Shown: positions 49,014-56,770 of the stretch, in pieces
How positions within the stretch are numbered: the first letter of the stretch is position 1
Layout: each line of letters begins with the position of its first letter
Assembly: GCA_963758335.1 (NCBI GenBank)
Contig: CAVWVF010000008.1
Span: 248,001-312,000, forward strand
DNA: 64,000 nucleotides
DNA from: Roseiarcus sp963758335
GTDB taxonomy: Bacteria > Pseudomonadota > Alphaproteobacteria > Rhizobiales > Beijerinckiaceae
Direction: 5' to 3'
Made by a program: the position numbers and the translations under genes
The notes under the pieces: model-generated
The model's input: only the letters and a program-made list of their open reading frames with translations
What the model was told of the DNA's origin: nothing
Database searches by the model: none

Positions 49014-50024
49014 GTGGCGCGGCCCCCAGGTCACAGCCCGGGGGTCGCCGACGTCTTTCGCGCCCATGGGGCGGCATGGCGCAAGGCCAACGCCGGTCAC
49101 GTCAGCCTCGCCCAGTTGAAGGTGATGTCGGCGATCGAGACCTGCCGGACCTCGGCGCTCGGCGGCCATGTCGAGCGCTGCGAGGACTGCGCGCACACGC
49201 GCGTCGCCTACAATTCCTGCCGCAACCGGCATTGCCCGAAGTGTCAGGCTGCGGCGGCGCGGCAATGGCTCGCCGAGCGTGAGGCGGAACTCCTGCCGGT
49301 TCCCTACTATCACATCGTCTTCACCTTGCCGGCCGCGATCGGCGCGATCGCGTTCCAGAACAAGGCCGTCGTCTACGACCTCCTGTTCAGGACTGCCGCC
49401 GAGACCCTCATAGCCATCGCCGCCGATCCCAAGCATCTGGGCGCGCGCATCGGCCTCACCGCCGTCCTCCACACCTGGGGCTCGGCGATGACCCATCATC
49501 CGCACGTCCACGTCATCGTTCCCGGCGGCGGCCTGTCGCTGGACGGGTCGCGCTGGATCGCCTGCAGGCCCGGCTTCTTCGTGCCCGTGCGCGTGCTGTC
49601 GCGTCTCTTCCGCCGTCTCTTCCTCGAAGGGCTCGCGGCGCTCAACCAAGCCGGGCGCCTTGCCTTCTTCGGAGAACTCGCCCCGCTCGCCGAAAAGCGC
49701 GCCTTCGACGCCGTCCTTGCGCCACTACGCCGCTGCGAATGGGTGATCTACGCCAAGAGGCCGTTCGCCGGACCGCGAGCGGTTCTCGCCTATCTTTCGC
49801 GCTACACCCACCGCGTCGCCATTTCCAATTCACGTCTGATCCGGCTCGACGACAAGGGCGTCACCTTCAAATGGAAGGACTATCGCGCCCGCGGCAAGGC
49901 GCCTGGCAAAGCCTGGATCAAGCCGATGACGCTCGACGCCGCCGAGTTCATCCGCAGGTTCCTCCTGCACGTGCTGCCGAGCGGCTTCCACCGCATCCGC
50001 CAATTGTCCTCATCACGCCATTGA
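49014..50024 (+). CDS. IS91-family (Rep/HUH) transposase
   Basis: The 336-residue product has an N-terminal zinc finger (CEDCAHTRVAYNSCRNRHCPKC), the HUH motif within HHPHVHVIVPGGG and the nucleophilic tyrosine region VLAYLSRYTHRVAISN. IS91 transposes by a rolling-circle mechanism without inverted repeats or target duplication. The family C-terminus normally ends GFHRIRHYG followed by a further zinc-finger segment. Here it changes to GFHRIRQLSSSRH and stops, so the last part is altered. The start is GTG 49014. Confidence 0.9.
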   Translation: MARPPGHSPGVADVFRAHGAAWRKANAGHVSLAQLKVMSAIETCRTSALGGHVERCEDCAHTRVAYNSCRNRHCPKCQAAAARQWLAEREAELLPVPYYHIVFTLPAAIGAIAFQNKAVVYDLLFRTAAETLIAIAADPKHLGARIGLTAVLHTWGSAMTHHPHVHVIVPGGGLSLDGSRWIACRPGFFVPVRVLSRLFRRLFLEGLAALNQAGRLAFFGELAPLAEKRAFDAVLAPLRRCEWVIYAKRPFAGPRAVLAYLSRYTHRVAISNSRLIRLDDKGVTFKWKDYRARGKAPGKAWIKPMTLDAAEFIRRFLLHVLPSGFHRIRQLSSSRH

Positions 50025-50357
50025 AAGAACAAGGAAACCGTAGCGAGTTGCCGAGCCGGCCCTAGTATCGGCCCTAGCTCGTGCGCCTGCTTGCACCCTG
50101 CTTCCGGGCCGGAAGCGGCGTTGGAAGTCCCACGGAAGCGGTCCTCGGCGGTGGCGTGCGGCAAGGTTCCTCTGGGGCGTCCGAAAACTGAGGGGCCCGT
50201 TCGACGCCGGCCGATCGCGTTTGCCCCCACCCCCCGGGGGATGGTCGGGGCCGGTTCATGGGGTCTGTCATGGTCGGGGCCGGTTCAGATCGGTGGCGCG
50301 CCGTCGGAGCTCAGGTCTCTGGACACACCTGTACAGTATGGTCTATTTCGTGGACGC
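50025..50357. other. IS91 3' flank and terminus region
   Basis: No gene was recognised. The stretch contains CCCCACCCCCCGGGGGATGG and the two direct repeats listed at 50242-50288. It probably holds the IS91 terminator end followed by the promoter of the zinc-ribbon gene at 50358. Confidence 0.4.
50242..50288 (+). repeat. Two direct 18-bp repeats at the presumed IS91 end
   Basis: ATGGTCGGGGCCGGTTCA occurs at 50242-50259 and 50271-50288, 11 bp apart. IS91-type elements insert next to a short GTTC-like tetranucleotide. Both repeats contain GGTTCA, so they could mark two successive element ends or insertion sites. Confidence 0.5.
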
Positions 50358-50710
50358 ATGAAGACCGCGATCGACGATTTGCCGTTTCGTTCGGTGTCCC
50401 GAATGCGGGCCTCTGGCGAGATTACGCCGGAGATGAAGGTCGTGAACGTTTCATTCGGCGAGGTTTCCTTCAATGTCGGGTTATATCTGCGGCAGTTCCC
50501 CAACGGCGGCAGCTGGAGTTTTTTCGTCTGTCCCTGCGGCCGGCGAGCCCGGATCCTGCGCCTGTTCGAGGGCGGTCTTACGTGCGCCCGGTGCTTAGGG
50601 GAGCGCGGTCTTCGCAGTCGCGTGGAGTTGATTTGCCACGAGAACCGCGCCGCCTATCATGCGCCGCGGATTCTCGCTCGCCTTAACTCTAGTCAAAGAT
50701 ATTTGAAATT

Positions 50711-51055
50711 TCAGGACGGTGGCGCGAGCAGGTGCGTGGGGTATCCGAGGATGGTTGAGACGCGCCGGGTCTGGCGATCGGAATAGATGAAGGCGGGTCC
50801 CTCGATGCGATAGTTGCCCTTCCAATCGATGACGAAGGAGGTATCATTTTCTTCGATGTGGACGGGTTCCGGGTCGCCGTCGCGGGCCAGCCTTGCGGCG
50901 AGTTGATCGGACGGGTCGAGCAGCCAGGCGTCGCCGGTTTCGGTAGAGAACAGGACCAGCTGACCAACAGTGACGACGCGCCCATGGCGGTCAGCCGCCC
51001 GACGCTGGATGGAGCGGACCTCCTCGGCGAGGCGAAAGCTCTTCCCCTCCACCAT
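50711..51055 (-). CDS. Small gene of the two-gene unit, copy B
   Basis: The 114-residue product is nearly identical to the copy A product (46607): it has RLAEEV where A has RLADEV, and otherwise matches over the visible stretch. It contains VTVGQLVLFSTETGDAWLLD and RVSTILGYPTHLLAPPS. It ends about 20 bp inside the unit's left boundary and diverges from the large gene across a 61-bp spacer that is conserved in both copies. The function is unknown. Confidence 0.72.
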   Translation of the reverse strand: MVEGKSFRLAEEVRSIQRRAADRHGRVVTVGQLVLFSTETGDAWLLDPSDQLAARLARDGDPEPVHIEENDTSFVIDWKGNYRIEGPAFIYSDRQTRRVSTILGYPTHLLAPPS

Positions 51056-51116
51056 CTGTTTGCCCGGTCGACGCCGGATCGCCTTTCGATCCCTGCCGGG
51101 TATCGAGGGGGCTGCC

Positions 51117-52736
51117 ATGGATTTGTTCACCAAGCTGTTCGGCGACTTCTTGGTCTTCGTCTATCACTGCTTCGACCGGATTGTCATTCGCGGCTATCTG
51201 ACGGCGCTGTCGCGGCCCGAGCTGGTCGTCCACTTCTTCCGTGAGATCGTCGGGGTGGCGGAGGTCAGCAAGGAGGCGCTGAGCCAGCGGACGGCCGATT
51301 ACCAGAATTGGGTGGAAGCCTACGCGCGCAATCACGCGATCCCGATCGAATGGGCCGAGAAGGGGGTACGCAAGGAGGACCACGTGCTGCGGTGGCTGCG
51401 CCGCATGGAGAAGCGCAATGCCTACGGTGTCTACTTCATCTTCAAGAGCATGGAGCAAGGGCCGACCTTCCGCATCAGCCTGCCGAAGTACCCGGCCAAG
51501 GACCCGCACTACCGCATCGTCGCGCACCAGCGCAGCCGCTTCACGCATTACTACTTCTATGTCCGCGACGAGGTGCTCGGACCGATGGTTGTGCGGGTGG
51601 CTTCCTTCTTCCCTTTCCAGACCGCCTACTATCTCAACGGCCACAGCTTCATCGAGCAGGAGCTGAAGCGGGCGGGGATCGGCTTCCGCAAGCATGACAA
51701 CGCTTTCCTCGCCGTCGACGATGCAGCGGCGCTGCAGGCGTCGGCCGACCGGCTGAGCCCAGAGATCATTCGCCGGCGCCTCGACTACTGGACCCTGATC
51801 CTCGGACCGAAGTTCTCAAAGAAGGAGCGCGCCAAGCTCAACCTGTCACGCTTCTACGCCATCTCCCAGATCGAGTACTGCCGCAACTTCATCTTCAGGC
51901 GTCACTTTCCCATCCACAAGCTATTCGAGCGCAGCTGCGAACTCGGCCTGTGGCGGCTCAGCGCCGACAAGATCGCCACGATCTTCGGCAAGCGGGTCAG
52001 TCGCCGGATGCATGGCAAGCTGGCCACGGTCATCGACCAGATCGAGCACGGCCATCATGTCTTCCGCGCCTACTTCAAGAGCGGCTTCCTCAAACAGTAT
52101 GAGAAGTTCCTGACCTTTCTGCGCAACGAATTGGTCTCCAACAATCTCACCGACTTCGGCCTGCTTAAGGGGCTCGACCATCTCGATGCCGTGCGGACCA
52201 CCTTCCAGCTGATCACGGATCGCTTCGCCGGCTTCCAGGCCGAGTGGCTCAACGTGCATGTCGATTTCCCGCTGCTGCAGCGCCTCGCCCATCCGATCAC
52301 CATCGGCGCGGTGCGTTATCCCGGCCTCAAGATCCACGAGCCGCGCATCATCCGCCTGTTCGAGGTCCTCCTGCATGGCGGTCCTCAGATCGGCGGCTGG
52401 ACGGCCCGGCAGATCCATCAAGCCGTCCTCGACACCTTCGACCTCTCTGAGAAGACCTACCGCCTGAACCAGCTCCGCTACGACTTGCGCAAGCTCAAGG
52501 GACACGGCCTGATCGAGCGCGACGGCTCGCGCTACGCCTACCGGCTCTCACCCAAGGGCGTCCAAGTCGCCCTCCTCTTCCTCTTCTTCCACAAGCGCCT
52601 GTGCGGCCCCCTCGCCAACAGCCGCTTCCATCACCGGCCGGACCCGCAACACCGTCCAGACAGCCGGCTCGAAGCCGCCTATCACCGCGCCGACACCGCC
52701 ATCCAACGCGTCGTCGATCTCTTGGCTGCAGCTTGA
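51117..52736 (+). CDS. Large gene of the two-gene unit, copy B: unrecognised protein with a C-terminal winged-helix-like domain
   Basis: The 539-residue product starts MDLFTKLFGDFLVFVYHCFD, after a TCGAGGGGGC stretch. The middle has conserved acidic and basic residues (DPHYRIVAHQRSRFTHYYFY, GIGFRKHDNAFLAVDDAAAL, FSKKERAKLNLSRFYAISQI). The end resembles a winged helix (TYRLNQLRYDLRKLKGHGLI, ERDGSRYAYRLSPKGVQVAL). That suggests DNA binding. No DDE, HUH, tyrosine- or serine-recombinase motif could be assigned. Two copies with sharp shared boundaries suggest that it is, or works with, a transposase (inference). Confidence 0.72.
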   Translation: MDLFTKLFGDFLVFVYHCFDRIVIRGYLTALSRPELVVHFFREIVGVAEVSKEALSQRTADYQNWVEAYARNHAIPIEWAEKGVRKEDHVLRWLRRMEKRNAYGVYFIFKSMEQGPTFRISLPKYPAKDPHYRIVAHQRSRFTHYYFYVRDEVLGPMVVRVASFFPFQTAYYLNGHSFIEQELKRAGIGFRKHDNAFLAVDDAAALQASADRLSPEIIRRRLDYWTLILGPKFSKKERAKLNLSRFYAISQIEYCRNFIFRRHFPIHKLFERSCELGLWRLSADKIATIFGKRVSRRMHGKLATVIDQIEHGHHVFRAYFKSGFLKQYEKFLTFLRNELVSNNLTDFGLLKGLDHLDAVRTTFQLITDRFAGFQAEWLNVHVDFPLLQRLAHPITIGAVRYPGLKIHEPRIIRLFEVLLHGGPQIGGWTARQIHQAVLDTFDLSEKTYRLNQLRYDLRKLKGHGLIERDGSRYAYRLSPKGVQVALLFLFFHKRLCGPLANSRFHHRPDPQHRPDSRLEAAYHRADTAIQRVVDLLAAA

Positions 52737-52936
52737 TCGCCCCGCGCCTCAATGACAATGTTCAACTCGTCTTGTCTATGATCCCTCAGGTAAGAATTTA
52801 ACACGCCAGCGCGTCTTCATCCGCGCGGTGGCCGGATGCTCGATAGGCGCTCTTATTTCGAGGCTATGCGGAGGCGTTCGCTCATTGTCGCGAGAAAAGC
52901 GAAGATCGCGCAGTTTGAGAAGGATCTGGGAAAGTT

Positions 52937-53392
52937 ATGAGTGTTCCTGATACTGTCTCTCATCTCGACGCTGACGTTGTTGTAGAAGTTCTTTCTCGTC
53001 ACGCGATCAATGTTACTGATGCTGCGGGAGAACTTGGCGTTGCTCCAGCCAATCTTAGACGGTTACTCTGGGCGCGGCCTCATTTGGTCGACGCGGCAGC
53101 AGAGATGGAGGAACACAGATTAGATCTGGCCGAGAAGAACATTTACGAGGCGCTGAAGTCAGACGATTCCCGTCGACGCGATGCGGCTTCAATGTTCACC
53201 ATTAGGAACTCGTTGAAAGCAAGACGAAGAGGCTGGATTACCTCGGCGAGCGCCTCAGTCGACATGAGCGCCATCCCATCGGCGGGGCGGATCGTGCTTA
53301 GCTGGATTGGCGAAGATGAAACGTCTGACGACAGCAAGCTCATCGAGCACGAGGCACCGGCTTCCGATAAGGACACGCCAGGGGCGTCTTGA
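52937..53392 (+). CDS. Family B protein (copy B1): HTH protein resembling a phage small terminase
   Basis: The 151-residue product has an N-terminal Fis-type HTH (RHAINVTDAAGELGVAPANL, RRLLW), a helical middle (EEHRLDLAEKNIYEALKSDD) and SRRRDAASMFTIRNSLKARR followed by a beta-rich tail. This order resembles phage small terminase subunits, although the assignment is by pattern only. It is translationally coupled to gene A1 (ATGA overlap at 52937), as A2 is to B2 at 61816. Paralogues lie at 59166 (C-terminal half) and 61816 (N-terminal half). Confidence 0.65.
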   Translation: MSVPDTVSHLDADVVVEVLSRHAINVTDAAGELGVAPANLRRLLWARPHLVDAAAEMEEHRLDLAEKNIYEALKSDDSRRRDAASMFTIRNSLKARRRGWITSASASVDMSAIPSAGRIVLSWIGEDETSDDSKLIEHEAPASDKDTPGAS

Positions 53393-53537
53393 TAGCCGAG
53401 GTTGTTAACCCCTGCGTTACCCCGAGCAGCTACCCATCGGCCGGCGAAAGTAAATTACTCAACAGTATCAAACTATTAGCTTCAGCTAAAATGACCAGAG
53501 CATCTGTCTGACTATCAGCGATTGAGCGAAATAGTCC

Positions 53538-53566
53538 TTGACATTGGTGACCAAATGGTTAATAAT
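53538..53566 (+). promoter_or_regulatory. Strong sigma-70-type promoter with overlapping operator-like palindromes
   Basis: TTGACA (53538-53543) and AATAAT (53561-53566) are separated by exactly 17 bp. The spacer contains the palindrome TTGGTGACCAA. GTTAATAATCATCATTAAC, a second dyad, spans the -10 and the start point (about 53559-53577). The ATG follows at 53580, leaving almost no leader. Two dyads in one promoter suggest tight repression, perhaps by the product itself. Confidence 0.7.
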
Positions 53567-53579
53567 CATCATTAACTGA

Positions 53580-54149
53580 ATGAACACCACCATGAGCAAG
53601 CGAAACGAAGCAAGAGTTGCACGTCAGCAAAGGACGACCAAGGCGCGCGAGATCGTCGCGGAGGTCGCTCGCCTGCGTAGAATCCAGGCCACGGAGAATG
53701 AGCGCGACGCCCTGATGGCGGTCCAGGACTCCGCCGGCTTCAAGGAGATGCTCTACTCCGAGCGCGGATGCGAGCTGCGCGCCTTCAACAACAACGAGCT
53801 TCCCCCGATCAAGCTCGCGCCTCGCCATCCGGCCGCGCCCCGCAACTCCGGCACGCAAGAGGCCATCCTCGACACGCTCGCGGACGGCAAGATGGCGACG
53901 ACAGGGGCGATCCTTGAGCGCCTCGGCATGATCGAGCCAACGCCGGCGCAGCGAGTGACGGTCTCCCGGGCGCTCGCGCGCCTGCGGGCCAAGGACCTCA
54001 TTGAAGCCTACGAGATGGAGGGGCGCACGCTGCGCGGAAACGGCAGCCTGTGGCAGGTCAAGACCGACGGGCTCGCCTGCGGGGCGAGCTCAGCCTGGGA
54101 GACCTTTCGCCTTTTGGCGAAAGGTTCCAAGTCAGTCCGTTCGCCCTGA
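53580..54149 (+). CDS. Winged-helix-like DNA-binding protein next to the palindrome array
   Basis: The product (189 residues from ATG 53580, or 185 from ATG 53592) has a basic helical N-terminus (MSKRNEARVARQQRTTKARE) and a C-terminal winged-helix domain: GTQEAILDTLADGKMATTGA, ILERLGMIEPTPAQRVTVSR and ALARLRAKDLIEAYEMEGRT. I do not recognise the exact family. It has the strongest promoter seen in the window and lies directly upstream of about 530 bp of packed palindromes, so it may bind them (inference). Alternatives are a repressor or a replication-control protein. Confidence 0.65.
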   Translation: MNTTMSKRNEARVARQQRTTKAREIVAEVARLRRIQATENERDALMAVQDSAGFKEMLYSERGCELRAFNNNELPPIKLAPRHPAAPRNSGTQEAILDTLADGKMATTGAILERLGMIEPTPAQRVTVSRALARLRAKDLIEAYEMEGRTLRGNGSLWQVKTDGLACGASSAWETFRLLAKGSKSVRSP

Positions 54150-54388
54150 CGCATATTCACCAACCTTGCTCCTGCGAGGCCGCGCTGACTTAGGGTCATG
54201 TTGCGACGTTCGAGGTTTTGGCTGATGACGCAAGGATGGCCAAGGACCGGTGTTGCGCGATCTAGGTAGGGTGATTTACCGGCAGTTCGCCAATCGGGCG
54301 TCCTGGGGCAAAGTCGTCAATGCTACGATCGATTCTGGTGTCCGGCGAGCTTCGCTCTGCGGCGGCACAGCCCGGTTTGAGAGACCTT
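54150..54388. other. Gap between the winged-helix gene and the palindrome array
   Basis: No gene was recognised. The stretch contains no strong palindrome comparable to those that begin at 54389. Confidence 0.4.
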
Positions 54389-54921
54389 GCTCGATACCGA
54401 GCTAGGTTTCAGATCGCGCCCCGGGACGCGACCATTTCGCCCGGGGGCGGAATGATCAGGAAATGAGCAGCTCCGCACCAGCGCGTAGCTGCTCTGACGC
54501 TGTTGGTGCCCGTCCCGGGGCGAACCCTCCAGGTATCGGCGCTGGTGCCGATACCTCTTTTGCGAGACCTTATCGCTCGGGCGCGAAGGTTCTCGAGCTT
54601 CGCCTCGGGGCGGCGCTCGTCCGCGGACGATCACTCCGCGCTGGTGCGGAGTGATCGAGGTCGTGCACCGGTGCATGACCTGGCAACCGGCACCAGTGCC
54701 GGATGCCACTCGCCCGCGGGCGCTGACCAGATCAAGACGCACATGTGCGACTTGAACCTTTTGCAATGCGCGCCAGTGCGCATTGAACAGAAGGGTCCGC
54801 CCCCGGGCGAACGCTGCAAACAGGCGCCGGCGCCTATTTGCAAACCATTGCTCGATATCGAGCGTAGGTCAGCGCCCGGGCGAGCAGCTCACGATCACTG
54901 CGCGCCGGTGCGCAGTGATCG
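54389..54921. repeat. Array of about twenty adjacent palindromes
   Basis: Almost every base lies in a palindrome or hairpin. Examples are GCTCGATACCGAGC (54389), 54433-54454, 54465-54494 (arms GAGCAGCT), 54531-54556 (10-bp perfect arms AGGTATCGGC), TCGTCCGCGGACGA (54617), 54629-54656 (11-bp perfect arms GATCACTCCGC), 54659-54680, 54682-54707, CGCCCGCGGGCG (54711), 54734-54753, 54764-54785 (arms CAATGCGC), 54816-54841, GCTCGATATCGAGC (54850), CGCCCGGGCG (54873) and 54892-54921 (12-bp perfect arms CGATCACTGCGC). Two classes alternate: one centred on GCRCYRGYGC, one on CGCCCGGGCG. Arms differ from unit to unit, so it is not a simple repeat. Confidence 0.9.
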
Positions 54922-54958
54922 GTCAAGTCGCAAAGACGACCCGTTCGCCTGAGCGGGC

Positions 54959-55279
54959 CTAGGCATCTATGTAGCGCAGGTGCCTTCGAACGCCGCTGAC
55001 GAACCCTAGCGCATAGGCGCGTTGTTCTGGGCTTAGTGACAGAGCGTCCGCCACGATATCGACGACGGTCGCTTCGATCCTGGCGTTAGGCTCTTTGATT
55101 GCTGTCCAGCCGTCAACCAGTTCCAATTCCGCTTCATCGCATCGCGCGAGGCCGGCAGTCACGCCTTTGGCGAAGGCACTGGCTTCCTCTGCCGACATGC
55201 CCTCGGCGATAAGCAGCTTCTCCGCCTCTTTCTCATCGCGTCGGATTTCAAGTGTGAAGTAATCAATGTTGTCATTCAT
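54959..55279 (-). CDS. Hypothetical protein, third gene of a small operon
   Basis: The 106-residue acidic product starts MNDNIDYFTLEIRRDEKEAE. Its helices follow the pattern GMSAEEASAFAKGVTAGLAR and LSLSPEQRAYALGFVSGVRR. An AGGAAACC site lies before the ATG at 55279, which was chosen over an upstream in-frame ATG. The start lies inside the end of the preceding gene (8-base overlap). The family is unknown. The gene converges on the palindrome array. Confidence 0.6.
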   Translation of the reverse strand: MNDNIDYFTLEIRRDEKEAEKLLIAEGMSAEEASAFAKGVTAGLARCDEAELELVDGWTAIKEPNARIEATVVDIVADALSLSPEQRAYALGFVSGVRRHLRYIDA

Positions 55280-55490
55280 TTCGAGGTTTCCTTTTTTGGG
55301 CGCGTCGGCTTTGGCGCACCGTTTCGCCTGACAACACAGCATCAAGTTGGCCCGACTTGGCTAACTCATCCAACGCGTCCGCGTGCGGCTTGCAGTAGAA
55401 GCCCTCTTTGTCCACCACGGAGATCCAGATCCACGCCCAGCCATCTTTGTCCGGGTCTTCGGTCGATCGGAATGTGCAACGGTGAATCAT
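55272..55490 (-). CDS. Hypothetical small protein, second gene of the operon
   Basis: The 72-residue product starts MIHRCTFRSTEDPDKDGWAW and has a beta-rich first half (WIWISVVDKEGFYCKPHADA), then a helix. No family was recognised. Its ATG overlaps the stop of the upstream gene as ATGA, so it is translationally coupled. Such small proteins are typical of phage or plasmid accessory operons. Confidence 0.55.
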   Translation of the reverse strand: MIHRCTFRSTEDPDKDGWAWIWISVVDKEGFYCKPHADALDELAKSGQLDAVLSGETVRQSRRAQKRKPRNE

Positions 55491-55699
55491 GACTGATCCT
55501 CCTCGACGAGGCGCTGGAACTCGATTTCAGCGCGCCTGTGAGCTTCGTAGGCAGCGCCGGCGCGCTTGCAGCGTTCGACGGCGAGCTGATCGACATCGCG
55601 CCATGTGTGGCCGTGAGGCAGTGCGGCGAGCGACTCGTCGTACCAATCGTCAGCGGCTTGCAGCGCGACTTTCAGTTCGGCGTCTGCTTTGCGGCTCAT
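55487..55699 (-). CDS. Hypothetical small helical protein, first gene of the operon
   Basis: The 70-residue product starts MSRKADAELKVALQAADDWY and is predicted almost all helix (DQLAVERCKRAGAAYEAHRR, AEIEFQRLVEEDQS). A very good ribosome-binding site (AAGGAGGACATC) precedes the ATG at 55699. No family was recognised. Confidence 0.6.
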   Translation of the reverse strand: MSRKADAELKVALQAADDWYDESLAALPHGHTWRDVDQLAVERCKRAGAAYEAHRRAEIEFQRLVEEDQS

Positions 55700-55821
55700 G
55701 ATGTCCTCCTTGTCGCCAGGGCGAAGCCTCGACGGCTTTGCGGTCACTCAGCTTGCCCTGGCTGGGCGCGCGGTCTTGGCGCACCGTGGAGCCGAGTTTT
55801 GAAGCTCGGCTCGGCGGCGGG

Positions 55822-55953
55822 TCAGCTCCTGTAGTCGATGACGTCGACGCGGTCCCAAGTGCGGCGGATGCCGGGGCCTTCGAGTTCGATGGCCAGGGTT
55901 GAATACCAGCCGTGACGGCGATCGCGCCTATAGCGGTCGACCTGGTCGAACAC
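55822..55953 (-). CDS. Short possible gene or gene remnant
   Basis: A 43-codon frame from GTG 55953 reads FDQVDRYRRDRRHGWYSTLA and ends RRTWDRVDVIDYRS. The codon pattern is like that of real genes here, and the sense frame extends a little further upstream (NERDAARYV). It could be the end of a longer lost gene. The function is unknown. Confidence 0.35.
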   Translation of the reverse strand: MFDQVDRYRRDRRHGWYSTLAIELEGPGIRRTWDRVDVIDYRS

Positions 55954-56043
55954 ATAGCGCGCGGCGTCACGTTCGTTGGAAGCGCAGCTGGTTCATTGGT
56001 CTGCAGCCATCATGCGCGCAGGAAGGCCAACGTGAAACCCCCT

Positions 56044-56055
56044 CCCCTATAGGGG
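56044..56055. terminator. Perfect short palindrome in a C-rich block, possible terminator
   Basis: CCCCTATAGGGG is a perfect 12-bp palindrome preceded by CCCCTC. Similar C-rich imperfect hairpins occur near 56771, 59143-59164 and 61205-61220, each close to a gene boundary. No T-run follows, so termination would not be of the classic type. Confidence 0.3.
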
Positions 56056-56227
56056 CCTTGATGAGAGCCCGGGTCGGGGGTGGTAGCGCGCTCGCCAAGA
56101 CCCTATTCTATTCTACATTACCAAATAGTTATCTATTAGCTAACGTAGTGGAGGGCAGAGATGTTGCGCTTTGACCGAAGGTTGATCCAGCTTCTGGAAG
56201 CTACGGTTACCCCCTTATGCCGGGGGC

Positions 56228-56770
56228 ATGAAAACATGCCTCCGTTGCCAGTCCTCAGTCGACGGAAAGAAAGACAAAATATATTGTAGTGAATATTGTA
56301 GAAAGAAAGTTGAAAAGAAACGCAATCATAGGCGTAAGACTCCTCTTCGCTTGGCTAGACATGCTGATTGGCTTGCTGCTCAGGCTGAATTTGCGCTCTC
56401 TCGCCGAGATCCTCATCCTCGGCGGCCTCAGCGAAGCCAGCGGCTTGCACCAACTCTTCTTGAGCGACTGGAGAACAATTCCATGCCGGAGCCGAACTCA
56501 GGGTGCCAGCTCTGGCTTGGTTCGGTAACTATCTTTGGTCATGGTCAGATCAGTTTCAAAGGCAAGCGCATTACCACCCACCGCGCGGCCTACGAAGTTG
56601 CCAATGGTCCGATTCCTGACGGTCTCTACATACTCCACCATTGCGACGTTCCTTCGTGCGTCGACCCAGCCCATCTATATGCTGGAACGGCTTGGGATAA
56701 CGCGGCCGATATGGTGCGGCGCGGGCGGGGACGACCACGCAAACCGGCTCCAATTCTCCAGAACGCTTGA
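56228..56770 (+). CDS. HNH endonuclease (phage/homing type) with an N-terminal zinc ribbon
   Basis: The 180-residue product begins MKTCLRCQSSVDGKKDKIYC with a CxxC...CxxxC zinc-binding start. Its C-terminal half holds a HNH_3-like module: CQLWLGSVTIFGHGQISFKG, THRAAYEVANGPIPDG, LHHCDVPSCVDPAHLYAGTA and DNAADMVRRGRGR. Such proteins nick or cut DNA and are common in phages and mobile introns. The upstream region (56100-56170) is AT-rich and probably holds its promoter. A GGGGGC lies just before the ATG. Confidence 0.85.
   Translation: MKTCLRCQSSVDGKKDKIYCSEYCRKKVEKKRNHRRKTPLRLARHADWLAAQAEFALSRRDPHPRRPQRSQRLAPTLLERLENNSMPEPNSGCQLWLGSVTIFGHGQISFKGKRITTHRAAYEVANGPIPDGLYILHHCDVPSCVDPAHLYAGTAWDNAADMVRRGRGRPRKPAPILQNA

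Larger units (their letters stand above)
50691..52799 (+). mobile_element. Two-gene mobile unit, copy B, complete (about 2.1 kb)
   Basis: The boundaries come from the interrupted reading frame of gene A1 (50690/52800) and from where similarity with copy A ends (46971). The left end starts AGTCAAAGATATTTGAAAT and the right end finishes CTCAGGTAAGAATTT. I see no terminal inverted repeat and no clear target duplication. In both copies the sequence outside the small-gene end is AG(T/A)GTT, read outward. Contents: a small gene and a large gene in divergent orientation. The family does not match a known IS group that I recognise. Confidence 0.7.
50358..52940 (+). pseudogene. Zinc-ribbon family A gene (copy A1), interrupted by the two-gene mobile unit
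   Basis: From ATG 50358 the product reads MKTAIDDLPFRSVSRMRASG, has a zinc ribbon (CPCGRRARILRLFEGGLTCARC) and reaches ILARLNS at 50690. After the insert it resumes in the same frame at 52800 as NTPARLHPRGGRMLDRR and ends VARKAKIAQFEKDLGKL at 52940. Alignment with the paralogue at 61341 shows no missing residue at the join. The family is unknown, and its pairing with gene B suggests a phage or plasmid origin. Its stop overlaps the B1 start as ATGA. Confidence 0.8.

Noticed and set aside
54389..54921. CRISPR array
   Set aside because: Units are palindromes with different arm sequences and almost no spacers. There is no constant repeat with unique spacers, and no cas gene is nearby.
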